From: Rhipicephalus microplus
Taxonomy: Eukaryota > Arthropoda > Arachnida > Ixodida > Ixodidae
Assembly (NCBI RefSeq): GCF_043290135.1
Contig: NW_027464603.1
Coordinates: 1,178,001-1,242,000, forward strand
DNA length: 64,000 nt
Direction of reading: 5' to 3'
Shown here: positions 28,456 to 40,877 of the stretch, piece by piece
Numbering within the stretch: position 1 is the stretch's first letter
Layout: every line of letters begins with the position of its first letter
Notes under the pieces: generated by a model
The model's input: the letters and a program-made list of their open reading frames with translations, nothing else
What the model was told of the DNA's origin: nothing
The model's database searches: none
Made by a program: the position numbers and the translations under genes

Positions 28456-31400
28456 CTACACAACTAGAATCTCCGCAACTCGAAACTCCGCAACTACAAA
28501 ATCCACAACTGGGAACTCCGCAACTAGAAAATCTACAACTAGAAACTCGAAAACTAGAAACTCCAAATTTAGAAACTCCGCAACTAGAAACTCCACAACT
28601 TGAAACTCCACAACTAGAGACTCTATAACTAGACACTCCACAACTAGAAACTCCACTACTAAAGACTCCACAACTACAAACTTCACAACTAGAAACTCCA
28701 CAACCAGAAACTCCGCAACTAAAAACTCCACAACTAGACATTCCACAACCAGAGACTCAACAACTAGAGACTCCACAACTACAAACTCCACAACTAGAAA
28801 CTCCACAACTAGAAACTCAACAACTAGAAACTCAACAACTAGAAACTCCGCAACTAGAAACCCAGCAACTACAAACTCCACAACTAGAAACTCCACACCT
28901 ATAAATTCCACAACTAGAAACTCAACAACTAGAAACATAGCGAATAGAAACTCCACAACTACAAAATCCACAACTAGAAACTCCACAACTGGGAACTCCG
29001 CAACTAGAGACTCCACAACAAGAAACTCTGCAACTAGAAACTCCACAACTAGAAACTCCACAACTTGAAACACCACAACTAGAGACTCCATAACTAGGAA
29101 CTCCACAACTAGAAACTTCACAACTACAGACTCCACAACTACAAACTTCACAACTAGAAACTCCACAACCAGAAACTCCGCAACTAGAAACTCCACAACT
29201 AGAAGTTCCACAACCAGAGACTCAACAACTAGAGACTCCACAACTAAAAACTCCACAACTAAAAACTCCACAACTAGAAACTCCACAACTTGAAACTCCG
29301 CAACTAGAAACCCAGCAACTAGAAACTCCACAACTAGAAACTCCACACTTATAAATTCCACAACTTGAAACTTCACAACTAGAAAAGCATTAACTAGAAA
29401 CTCCACACCTAGAAACTCCGCAACTAGAAAACTCCGCAACTAGAAACTTCACGACTAGACACTCCACAACTTGAGACTCCGCAACGACAGACTCCGCAAC
29501 TAGAAACTCTGCAACTAGAAACTGCACAGCTAGAAACTTGCAACTCGAAACTCTGCAACTAGAAGCTCCGCAACTAGAAACTCCACAACTAGAAACTCCA
29601 CAACTAGAGACTCCACAACTAGAGACTCCGCAACTAGAAACTCCACAGCTAGAAACTCCGCAACTAGAAACTCCACAACTAGAAACTCCACAACTAGAAA
29701 CACCGCAACTATAAACTTCACAACTTGAAACTCTGCAACTCGAAACTCTGCAACTAGAAAATTCCCAACTAGAAACTACACAACTACAATTTCCGCAACT
29801 CGAAACTCTGCAACTACAAAATCCACAACTAGAAACTCTACAACTGGGAACTCCGCAAGTAGAAAATCTACAACTATAAACTCGAAAACTAAAAACTCCA
29901 ACTAGAAACTCCACAACTAGAAACTCCATAACTAGAAACTCCACAGCTAGACACTTCGCAACTAGAAACTCCACAACTAGACACTCCACAACTAGAAAAC
30001 TCCGCAACTAGAAACTCTACGACTAGACACTCCACAACTAGAAACTCCATAACTAGAAACTCCGCAACTAGAAACTCCACAACTAGAGACTCCATAACTA
30101 GGAACTCCACAACTAGAAACTCCACAACTAGACACTCCCCAACTTGAGACTCCGCAACGACAGACTCCGCAACTAGAAACTCTGCAACTAGAAATTCCGA
30201 AACTACAAACTCCACAGCTAGAAACTTGCAACTAGAAACTCTGCAACTAGAAACTCCACAGCCAGAAACTCCACAACTACAAACTTCACAACTAGAAACT
30301 CCACAACCAGAAACTCCGCAACTAGAAACTCCACAACTAGAAATTCCACAACCAGAGAATTAACAACTAGAGACTCCACAACTAAAAATTCCACAACTAG
30401 AAACTCCACAACTAGAAACTCCACAACTAGAAACTCCACAACCAGAAACTCCGCAACTAGAAACTCCACAACTAGAAATTCCACAACCAGAGACTCAAAA
30501 ACTAGAGACTCCACAACTAAAAATTCCACAACTAGAAAATCCCCAACTAGAAACTACACAACTAGAATCTCCGCAACTCGAAACTCCGCAACTACAAAAT
30601 CCACAACTGGGAACTCCGCAACTAGAAAATCTACAACTAGAAACTCGAAAACTAGAAACTCCAAATTTAGAAACTCCGCAACTAGAAACTCCACAACTTG
30701 AAACTCCACAACTAGAGACTCTATAACTAGACACTCCACAACTAGAAACTCCACTACTACAGACTCCACAACTACAAACTTCACAACTAGAAACTCCACA
30801 ACCAGAAACTCCGCAACTAAAAACTCCACAACTAGACATTCCACAACCAGAGACTCAACAACTAGAGACTCCACAACTACAAACTCCACAACTAGAAACT
30901 CCACAACTAGAAACTCAACAACTAGAAACTCAACAACTAGAAACTCTGCAACTAGAAACCCAGCAACTACAAACTCCACAACTAGAAACTCCACACCTAT
31001 AAATTCCACAACTAGAAACTCAACAACTAGAAACATAGCGAATAGAAACTCCACAACTACAAAATCCACAACTAGAAACTCCACAACTGGGAACTCCGCA
31101 ACTAGAGACTCCACAACAAGAAACTCTGCAACTAGAAACTCCACAACTAGAAGCTCCACAACTTGAAACACCACAACTAGAGACTCCATAACTAGGAACT
31201 CCACAACTAGAAACTTCACAACTACAGACTCCACAACTACAAACTTCACAACTAGAAACTCCACAACCAGAAACTCCGCAACTAGAAACTCCACAACTAG
31301 AAGTTCCACAACCTGAGACTCAACAACTAGAGACTCCACAACTAAAAACTCCACAACTAAAAACTCCACAACTAGAAACTCCACAACCTGAAACTCCGCA

Positions 31401-32592
31401 ACTAGAAACCCAGCAACTAGAAACTCCACAACTAGAAACTCCACACTTATAAATTCCACAACTTGAAACTTCACAACTAGAAAAGCATTAACTAGAAACT
31501 CCACACCTAGAAACTCCGCAACTAGAAAACTCCGCAACTAGAAACTTCACGACTAGACACTCCACAACTTGAGACTTCGCAACGACAGACTCCGCAACTA
31601 GAAACTCTGCAACTAGAAACTGCACAGCTAGAAACTTGCAACTCGAAACTCTGCAACTAGAAGCTCCGCAACTAGAAACTCCACAACTAGAAACTCCACA
31701 ACTAGAGACTCCACAACTAGAGACTCCGCAACTAGAAACTCCACAGCTAGAAACTCCGCAACTAGAAACTCCACAACTAGAAACTCCACAACTAGAAACA
31801 CCACAACTATAAACTTCACAACTTGAAACTCTGCAACTCGAAACTCTGCAACTAGAAAATTCCCAACTAGAAACTACACAACTACAATTTCCGCAACTCG
31901 AAACTCTGCAACTACAAAATCCACAACTAGAAACTCTACAACTGGGAACTCCGCAAGTAGAAAATCTACAACTATAAACTCGAAAACTAAAAACTCCAAC
32001 TAGAAACTCCACAACTAGAAACTCCATAACTAGAAACTCCACAGCTAGACACTTCGCAACTAGAAACTCCACAACTAGACACTCCACAACTAGAAAACTC
32101 CGCAACTAGAAACTCTACGACTAGACACTCCACAACTAGAAACTCCATAACTAGAAACTCCGCAACTAGAAACTCCACAACTAGAGACTCCATAACTAGG
32201 AACTCCACAACTAGAAACTCCACAACTACACACTCCCCAACTTGAGACTCCGCAACGACAGACTCCCCAACTAGAAACTCTGCAACTAGAAATTCCGAAA
32301 CTACAAACTCCACAGCTAGAAACTTGCAACTAGAAACTCTGCAACTAGAAACTCCACAGCCAGAAACTCCACAACTACAAACTTCACAACTAGAAACTCC
32401 ACAACCAGAAACTCCGCAACTAGAAACTCCACAACTAGAAATTCCACAACCAGAGAATTAACAACTAGAGACTCCACAACTAAAAATTCCACAACTAGAA
32501 ACTCCACAACTAGAAACAACACAACTAGAAACTCCACAACCAGAAACTCCGCAACTAGAAACTCCACAACTAGAAATTCCACAACCAGAGAC
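27992..32592 (+). repeat. Copy 2 of the 4,601-bp tandem duplication
   Basis: No difference from 23391-27991 was noticed by eye. It includes the 810-bp deletion junction and the private CTCCCCAAC monomer. Confidence 0.8.
28456..30553 (+). repeat. HOR unit 4, 2,098-bp variant
   Basis: Copy of unit 2 at an offset of 4,601 bp, including the 810-bp deletion junction at about 30531. No difference between the two was noticed by eye. Confidence 0.8.
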
Positions 32593-35061
32593 TCAAAAAC
32601 TAGAGACTCCACAACTAAAAATTCCACAACTAGAAACTCCACAACTAGAAACTCCACAACTAGAAACTCCGCAACTAGAAACTCCACAACTTGAAATTCC
32701 ACAACCAGAGACTCAACAACTTGAGACTCCACAACTGAAAACTCCACAGCTTGAAACTCCACAACTTGAGACTTCGTAACTGGAAACTCGGCAACTAGAA
32801 ACTCAACAACTAGAAACTCAACAACTAGAAACTCCACAACTAGAAACTCCACAACTACAAATTCGACAACTAGAAACTCCAAATTTAGAAACTCCGCAAC
32901 AAGAAACTCCGCAACTTGAAACTCCACAACTACAAACTTCACAACTACAAACTCCACAACCAGAAACTCCGCAACTAGAAACTCCACAACTAGAAATTCC
33001 ACAACCAGAGACTCAACAACTAGAGACTCCACATTTAAAAATTCCACAACTAGAAACTCCACAACTAGAAACTCCACAACTAGAAACTCCACACCTATAA
33101 ATTCCACAACTTGAAACTTCACAACTAGAAAAGCATTAACTAGAAACTCCACAACTAGAAACTCCCCAACTAGAAAACTCCGCAACTAGAAACTTCACGA
33201 CTAGACACTCCACAACTTGAGACTCCGCAACGACAGACTCCGCAACTAGAAACTCTGCAACTAGAAACTGCACAGCTAGAAACTTGCAACTCGAAACTCT
33301 GCAACTAGAAGCTCCGCAACTAGAAACTCCACAACTAGAAACTCCAACTAGAGACTCCACAACTAGAGACTCCGCAACTAGAAACTCCACAGCTAGAAAC
33401 TCCGCAACTAGAAACTCCACAACTAGAAACTCCACAACTAGAAACACCGCAACTATAAACTTCACAACTTGAAACTCTGCAACTCGAAACTCTGCAACTA
33501 GAAAATTCCCAACTAGAAACTACACAACTACAATTTCCGCAACTCGAAACTCTGCAACTACCAAATCCACAACTAGAAACTCTACAACTGGGAACTCCGC
33601 AAGTAGAAAATCTACAACTATAAACTCGAAAACTAAAAACTCCAACTAGAAACTCCACAACTAGAAACTCCATAACTAGAAACTCCACAGCTAGACACTT
33701 CGCAACTAGAAACTCTACGACTAGACACTCCACAACTAGAAACTCCATAACTAGAAACTCCGCAACTAGAAACTCCACAACTAGAGACTCCATAACTAGG
33801 AACTCCACAACTAGAAACTCCACAACTAGACACTCCCCAACTTGAGACTCCGCAACGACAGACTCCGCAACTTGAAACTCTGCAACTAGAAATTCCGAAA
33901 CTACAAACTCCACAGCTAGAAACTTGCAACTAGAAACTCTGCAACTAGAAACTCCACAGCCAGAAACTCCACAACTACAAACTTCACAACTAGAAACTCC
34001 ACAACCAGAAACTCCGCAACTAGAAACTCCACAACTAAAAATTCCACAACCAGAGAATTAACAACTAGAGACTCCACAACTAAAAATTCCACAACTAGAA
34101 ACTCCACAACTAGAAACTCCACAACTAGAAACTCCACAACCAGAAACTCCGCAACTAGAAACACCACAACTAGAAATTCCACAACCAGAGACTCAAAAAC
34201 TAGAGACTCCACAACTAAAAATTCCACAACTAGAAACTCCACAACTAGAAACTCCACAACTAGAAACTCCGCAACTAGAAACTCCACAACTTGAAATTCC
34301 ACAACCAGAGACTCAACAACTTGAGACTCCACAACTGAAAACTCCACAGCTTGAAACTCCACAACTTGAGACTTCGTAACTAGAAACTCGGCAACTAGAA
34401 ACTCAACAACTAGAAACTCCACAACTAGAAACTCCACAACTACAAATTCGACAACTAGAAACTCCAAATTTAGAAACTCCGCAACAAGAAACTCCGCAAC
34501 TTGAAACTCCACAACTACAAACATCACAACTACAAACTCCACAACCAGAAACTCCGCAACTAGAAACTCCACAACTAGAAATTCCACAACCAGAGACTCA
34601 ACAACTAGAGACTCCACATTTAAAAATTCCACAACTAGAAACTCCACAACTAGAAACTCCACAACTAGAAACTCCGCAACTAGAAACCCAGCAACTAGAA
34701 ACTCGACAACTAGAATCTCAACACCTATTAATTCCACAACCTAAAACTCCACAACTAGAAACTCAACAACTAGGAACTCCACACCTAGAAACCCCACAAC
34801 TAGAAACTCCACAACTAGATACTCTACAACTAGAAACTATGCAACTAGAAACTCCGCATCTAGAAACTCCACAGCTAGAACGTCCGCAACTAGAAACTCT
34901 GCAACTAGAAACTCCGCAATTAGAAACTCCACAGCTAGAAACTCCACAACTTCAAACTTCACAGCTAGAAACTCCGCAACTAGAAATTCCACAACTAGAG
35001 ACTCCGCAACTCTTAACTCCACAACTTGAAACTCTGCAACTAGAAAATCCCCAACTAGAAA
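30554..35061 (+). repeat. HOR unit 5, 4,508-bp variant
   Basis: Same internal partial duplication as unit 1 (31442-33089 repeated as 33090-34690). It is a mosaic: up to about 32592 it follows unit 3 (offset 4,601), and afterwards it follows unit 1 (offset 11,207). Confidence 0.75.
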
Positions 35062-37969
35062 CTACACAACTAGAATCTCCGCAACTCGAAACTCCGCAAC
35101 TACAAAATCCACAACTGGGAACTCCGCAACTAGAAAATCTACAACTAGAAACTCGAAAACTAGAAACTCCAAATTTAGAAACTCCGCAACTAGAAACTCC
35201 ACAACTTGAAACTCCACAACTAGAGACTCTATAACTAGACACTCCACAACTAGAAACTCCACTACTAAAGACTCCACAACTACAAACTTCACAACTAGAA
35301 ACTCCACAACCAGAAACTCCGCAACTAAAAACTCCACAACTAGACATTCCACAACCAGAGACTCAACAACTAGAGACTCCACAACTACAAACTCCACAAC
35401 TAGAAACTCCACAACTAGAAACTCAACAACTAGAAACTCAACAACTAGAAACTCCGCAACTAGAAACCCAGCAACTACAAACTCCACAACTAGAAACTCC
35501 ACACCTATAAATTCCACAACTAGAAACTCAACAACTAGAAACATAGCGAATAGAAACTCCACAACTACAAAATCCACAACTAGAAACTCCACAACTGGGA
35601 ACTCCGCAACTAGAGACTCCACAACAAGAAACTCTGCAACTAGAAACTCCACAACTAGAAACTCCACAACTTGAAACACCACAACTAGAGACTCCATAAC
35701 TAGGAACTCCACAACTAGAAACTTCACAACTACAGACTCCACAACTACAAACTTCACAACTAGAAACTCCACAACCAGAAACTCCGCAACTAGAAACTCC
35801 ACAACTAGAAGTTCCACAACCAGAGACTCAACAACTAGAGACTCCACAACTAAAAACTCCACAACTAAAAACTCCACAACTAGAAACTCCACAACTTGAA
35901 ACTCCGCAACTAGAAACCCAGCAACTAGAAACTCCACAACTAGAAACTCCACACTTATAAATTCCACAACTTGAAACTTCACAACTAGAAAAGCATTAAC
36001 TAGAAACTCCACACCTAGAAACTCCGCAACTAGAAAACTCCGCAACTAGAAACTTCACGACTAGACACTCCACAACTTGAGACTCCGCAACGACAGACTC
36101 CGCAACTAGAAACTCTGCAACTAGAAACTGCACAGCTAGAAACTTGCAACTCGAAACTCTGCAACTAGAAGCTCCGCAACTAGAAACTCCACAACTAGAA
36201 ACTCCACAACTAGAGACTCCACAACTAGAGACTCCGCAACTAGAAACTCCACAGCTAGAAACTCCGCAACTAGAAACTCCACAACTAGAAACTCCACAAC
36301 TAGAAACACCGCAACTATAAACTTCACAACTTGAAACTCTGCAACTCGAAACTCTGCAACTAGAAAATTCCCAACTAGAAACTACACAACTACAATTTCC
36401 GCAACTCGAAACTCTGCAACTACAAAATCCACAACTAGAAACTCTACAACTGGGAACTCCGCAAGTAGAAAATCTACAACTATAAACTCGAAAACTAAAA
36501 ACTCCAACTAGAAACTCCACAACTAGAAACTCCATAACTAGAAACTCCACAGCTAGACACTTCGCAACTAGAAACTCCACAACTAGACACTCCACAACTA
36601 GAAAACTCCGCAACTAGAAACTCTACGACTAGACACTCCACAACTAGAAACTCCATAACTAGAAACTCCGCAACTAGAAACTCCACAACTAGAGACTCCA
36701 TAACTAGGAACTCCACAACTAGAAACTCCACAACTAGACACTCCCCAACTTGAGACTCCGCAACGACAGACTCCGCAACTAGAAACTCTGCAACTAGAAA
36801 TTCCGAAACTACAAACTCCACAGCTAGAAACTTGCAACTAGAAACTCTGCAACTAGAAACTCCACAGCCAGAAACTCCACAACTACAAACTTCACAACTA
36901 GAAACTCCACAACCAGAAACTCCGCAACTAGAAACTCCACAACTAGAAATTCCACAACCAGAGAATTAACAACTAGAGACTCCACAACTAAAAATTCCAC
37001 AACTAGAAACTCCACAACTAGAAACTCCACAACTAGAAACTCCACAACCAGAAACTCCGCAACTAGAAACTCCACAACTAGAAATTCCACAACCAGAGAC
37101 TCAAAAACTAGAGACTCCACAACTAAAAATTCCACAACTAGAAACTCCACAACTAGAAACTCCACAACTAGAAACTCCGCAACTAGAAACTCCACAACTT
37201 GAAATTCCACAACCAGAGACTCAACAACTTGAGACTCCACAACTGAAAACTCCACAGCTTGAAACTCCACAACTTGAGACTTCGTAACTAGAAACTCGGC
37301 AACTAGAAACTCAACAACTAGAAACTCCACAACTAGAAACTCCACAACTACAAATTCGACAACTAGAAACTCCAAATTTAGAAACTCCGCAACAAGAAAC
37401 TCCGCAACTTGAAACTCCACAACTACAAACTTCACAACTACAAACTCCACAACCAGAAACTCCGCAACTAGAAACTCCACAACTAGAAATTCCACAACCA
37501 GAGACTCAACAACTAGAGACTCCACATTTAAAAATTCCACAACTAGAAACTCCACAACTAGAAACTCCACAACTAGAAACTCCGCAACTAGAAACCCAGC
37601 AACTAGAAACTCGACAACTAGAATCTCAACACCTATTAATTCCACAACCTAAAACTCCACAACTAGAAACTCAACAACTAGGAACTCCACACCTAGAAAC
37701 TCCACAACTAGAAACTCCACAACTAGATACTCTACAACTAGAAACTATGCAACTATAAACTCCGCATCTGGAAACTCCACAGCTAGAACGTCCTCAACTA
37801 GAAACTCTGCAACTATAAACTCCGCAATTAGAAACTCCACAGCTAGAAACTCCACAACTTCAAACTTCACAGCTAGAAACTCCGCAACTAGAAATTCCAC
37901 AACTAGAGACTCCGCAACTCTTAACTCCACAACTTGAAACTCTGCAACTAGAAAATCCCCAACTAGAAA
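35062..37969 (+). repeat. HOR unit 6, full-length 2,908 bp
   Basis: Complete unit of 194 monomers. The net minus 2 bp comes from one 13-bp monomer (near 36500), two 16-bp monomers (near 36029 and 36600) and two 14-bp monomers (near 36136 and 36825). Near 37755-37820 it carries private variants (CTATAAACTCC, CATCTGGAAAC, CGTCCTCAAC) also found near 42870 and 49910 but not in unit 7. Confidence 0.85.
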
Positions 37970-40877
37970 CTACACAACTAGAATCTCCGCAACTCGAAAC
38001 TCCGCAACTACAAAATCCACAACTGGGAACTCCGCAACTAGAAAATCTACAACTAGAAACTCGAAAACTAGAAACTCCAAATTTAGAAACTCCGCAACTA
38101 GAAACTCCACAACTTGAAACTCCACAACTAGAGACTCTATAACTAGACACTCCACAACTAGAAACTCCACTACTACAGACTCCACAACTACAAACTTCAC
38201 AACTAGAAACTCCACAACCAGAAACTCCGCAACTAAAAACTCCACAACTAGACATTCCACAACCAGAGACTCAACAACTAGAGACTCCACAACTACAAAC
38301 TCCACAACTAGAAACTCCACAACTAGAAACTCAACAACTAGAAACTCAACAACTAGAAACTCCGCAACTAGAAACCCAGCAACTACAAACTCCACAACTA
38401 GAAACTCCACACCTATAAATTCCACAACTAGAAACTCAACAACTAGAAACATAGCGAATAGAAACTCCACAACTACAAAATCCACAACTAGAAACTCCAC
38501 AACTGGGAACTCCGCAACTAGAGACTCCACAACAAGAAACTCTGCAACTAGAAACTCCACAACTAGAAACTCCACAACTTGAAACACCACAACTAGAGAC
38601 TCCATAACTAGGAACTCCACAACTAGAAACTTCACAACTACAGACTCCACAACTACAAACTTCACAACTAGAAACTCCACAACCAGAAACTCCGCAACTA
38701 GAAACTCCACAACTAGAAGTTCCACAACCAGAGACTCAACAACTAGAGACTCCACAACTAAAAACTCCACAACTAAAAACTCCACAACTAGAAACTCCAC
38801 AACTTGAAACTCCGCAACTAGAAACCCAGCAACTAGAAACTCCACAACTAGAAACTCCACACTTATAAATTCCACAACTTGAAACTTGACAACTAGAAAA
38901 GCATTAACTAGAAACTCCACACCTAGAAACTCCGCAACTAGAAAACTCCGCAACTAGAAACTTCACGACTAGACACTCCACAACTTGAGACTCCGCAACG
39001 ACAGACTCCGCAACTAGAAACTCTGCAACTAGAAACTGCACAGCTAGAAACTTGCAACTCGAAACTCTGCAACTAGAAGCTCCGCAACTAGAAACTCCAC
39101 AACTAGAAACTCCACAACTAGAGACTCCACAACTAGAGACTCCGCAACTAGAAACTCCACAGCTAGAAACTCCGCAACTAGAAACTCCACAACTAGAAAC
39201 TCCACAACTAGAAACACCGCAACTATAAACTTCACAACTTGAAACTCTGCAACTCGAAACTCTGCAACTAGAAAATTCCCAACTAGAAACTACACAACTA
39301 CAATTTCCGCAACTCGAAACTCTGCAACTACAAAATCCACAACTAGAAACTCCACAACTGGGAACTCCGCAAGTAGAAAATCTACAACTATAAACTCGAA
39401 AACTAAAAACTCCAACTAGAAACTCCACAACTAGAAACTCCATAACTAGAAACTCCACAGCTAGACACTTCGCAACTAGAAACTCCACAACTAGACACTC
39501 CACAACTAGAAAACTCCGCAACTAGAAACTCTACGACTAGACACTCCACAACTAGAAACTCCATAACTAGAAACTCCGCAACTAGAAACTCCACAACTAG
39601 AGACTCCATAACTAGGAACTCCACAACTAGAAACTCCACAACTAGACACTCCCCAACTTGAGACTCCGCAACGACAGACTCCGCAACTAGAAACTCTGCA
39701 ACTAGAAATTCCGAAACTACAAACTCCACAGCTAGAAACTTGCAACTTGAAACTCTGCAACTAGAAACTCCACAGCCAGAAACTCCACAACTACAAACTT
39801 CACAACTAGAAACTCCACAACCAGAAACTCCGCAACTAGAAACTCCACAACTAGAAATTCCACAACCAGAGAATTAACAACTAGAGACTCCACAACTAAA
39901 AATTCCACAACTAGAAACTCCACAACTAGAAACTCCACAACTAGAAACTCCACAACCAGAAACTCCGCAACTAGAAACTCCACAACTAGAAATTCCACAA
40001 CCAGAGACTCAAAAACTAGAGACTCCACAACTAAAAATTCCACAACTAGAAACTCCACAACTAGAAACTCCACAACTAGAAACTCCGCAACTAGAAACTC
40101 CACAACTTGAAATTCCACAACCAGAGACTCAACAACTTGAGACTCCACAACTGAAAACTCCACAGCTTGAAACTCCACAACTTGAGACTTCGTAACTAGA
40201 AACTCGGCAACTAGAAACTCAACAACTAGAAACTCCACAACTAGAAACTCCACAACTACAAATTCGACAACTAGAAACTCCAAATTTAGAAACTCCGCAA
40301 CAAGAAACTCCGCAACTTGAAACTCCACAACTACAAACTTCACAACTACAAACTCCACAACCAGAAACTCCGCAACTAGAAACTCCACAACTAGAAATTC
40401 CACAACCAGAGACTCAACAACTAGAGACTCCACATTTAAAAATTCCACAACTAGAAACTCCACAACTAGAAACTCCACAACTAGAAACTCCGCAACTAGA
40501 AACCCAGCAACTAGAAACTCGACAACTAGAATCTCAACACCTATTAATTCCACAACCTAAAACTCCACAACTAGAAACTCAACAACTAGGAACTCCACAC
40601 CTAGACACTCCACAACTAGAAACTCCACAACTAGATACTCTACAACTAGAAACTATGCAACTAGAAACTCCGCATCTAGAAACTCCACAGCTAGAACGTC
40701 CGCAACTAGAAACTCTGCAACTAGAAACTCCGCAATTAGAAACTCCACAGCTAGAAACTCCACAACTTCAAACTTCACAGCTAGAAACTCCGCAACTAGA
40801 AATTCCACAACTAGAGACTCCGCAACTCTTAACTCCACAACTTGAAACTCTGCAACTAGAAAATCCCCAACTAGAAA
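37970..40877 (+). repeat. HOR unit 7, full-length 2,908 bp
   Basis: Complete unit, same order and length as unit 6. Private substitutions include AAACTTGACAAC near 38885 and CTTGAAACTCTGC near 39745. Confidence 0.85.
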
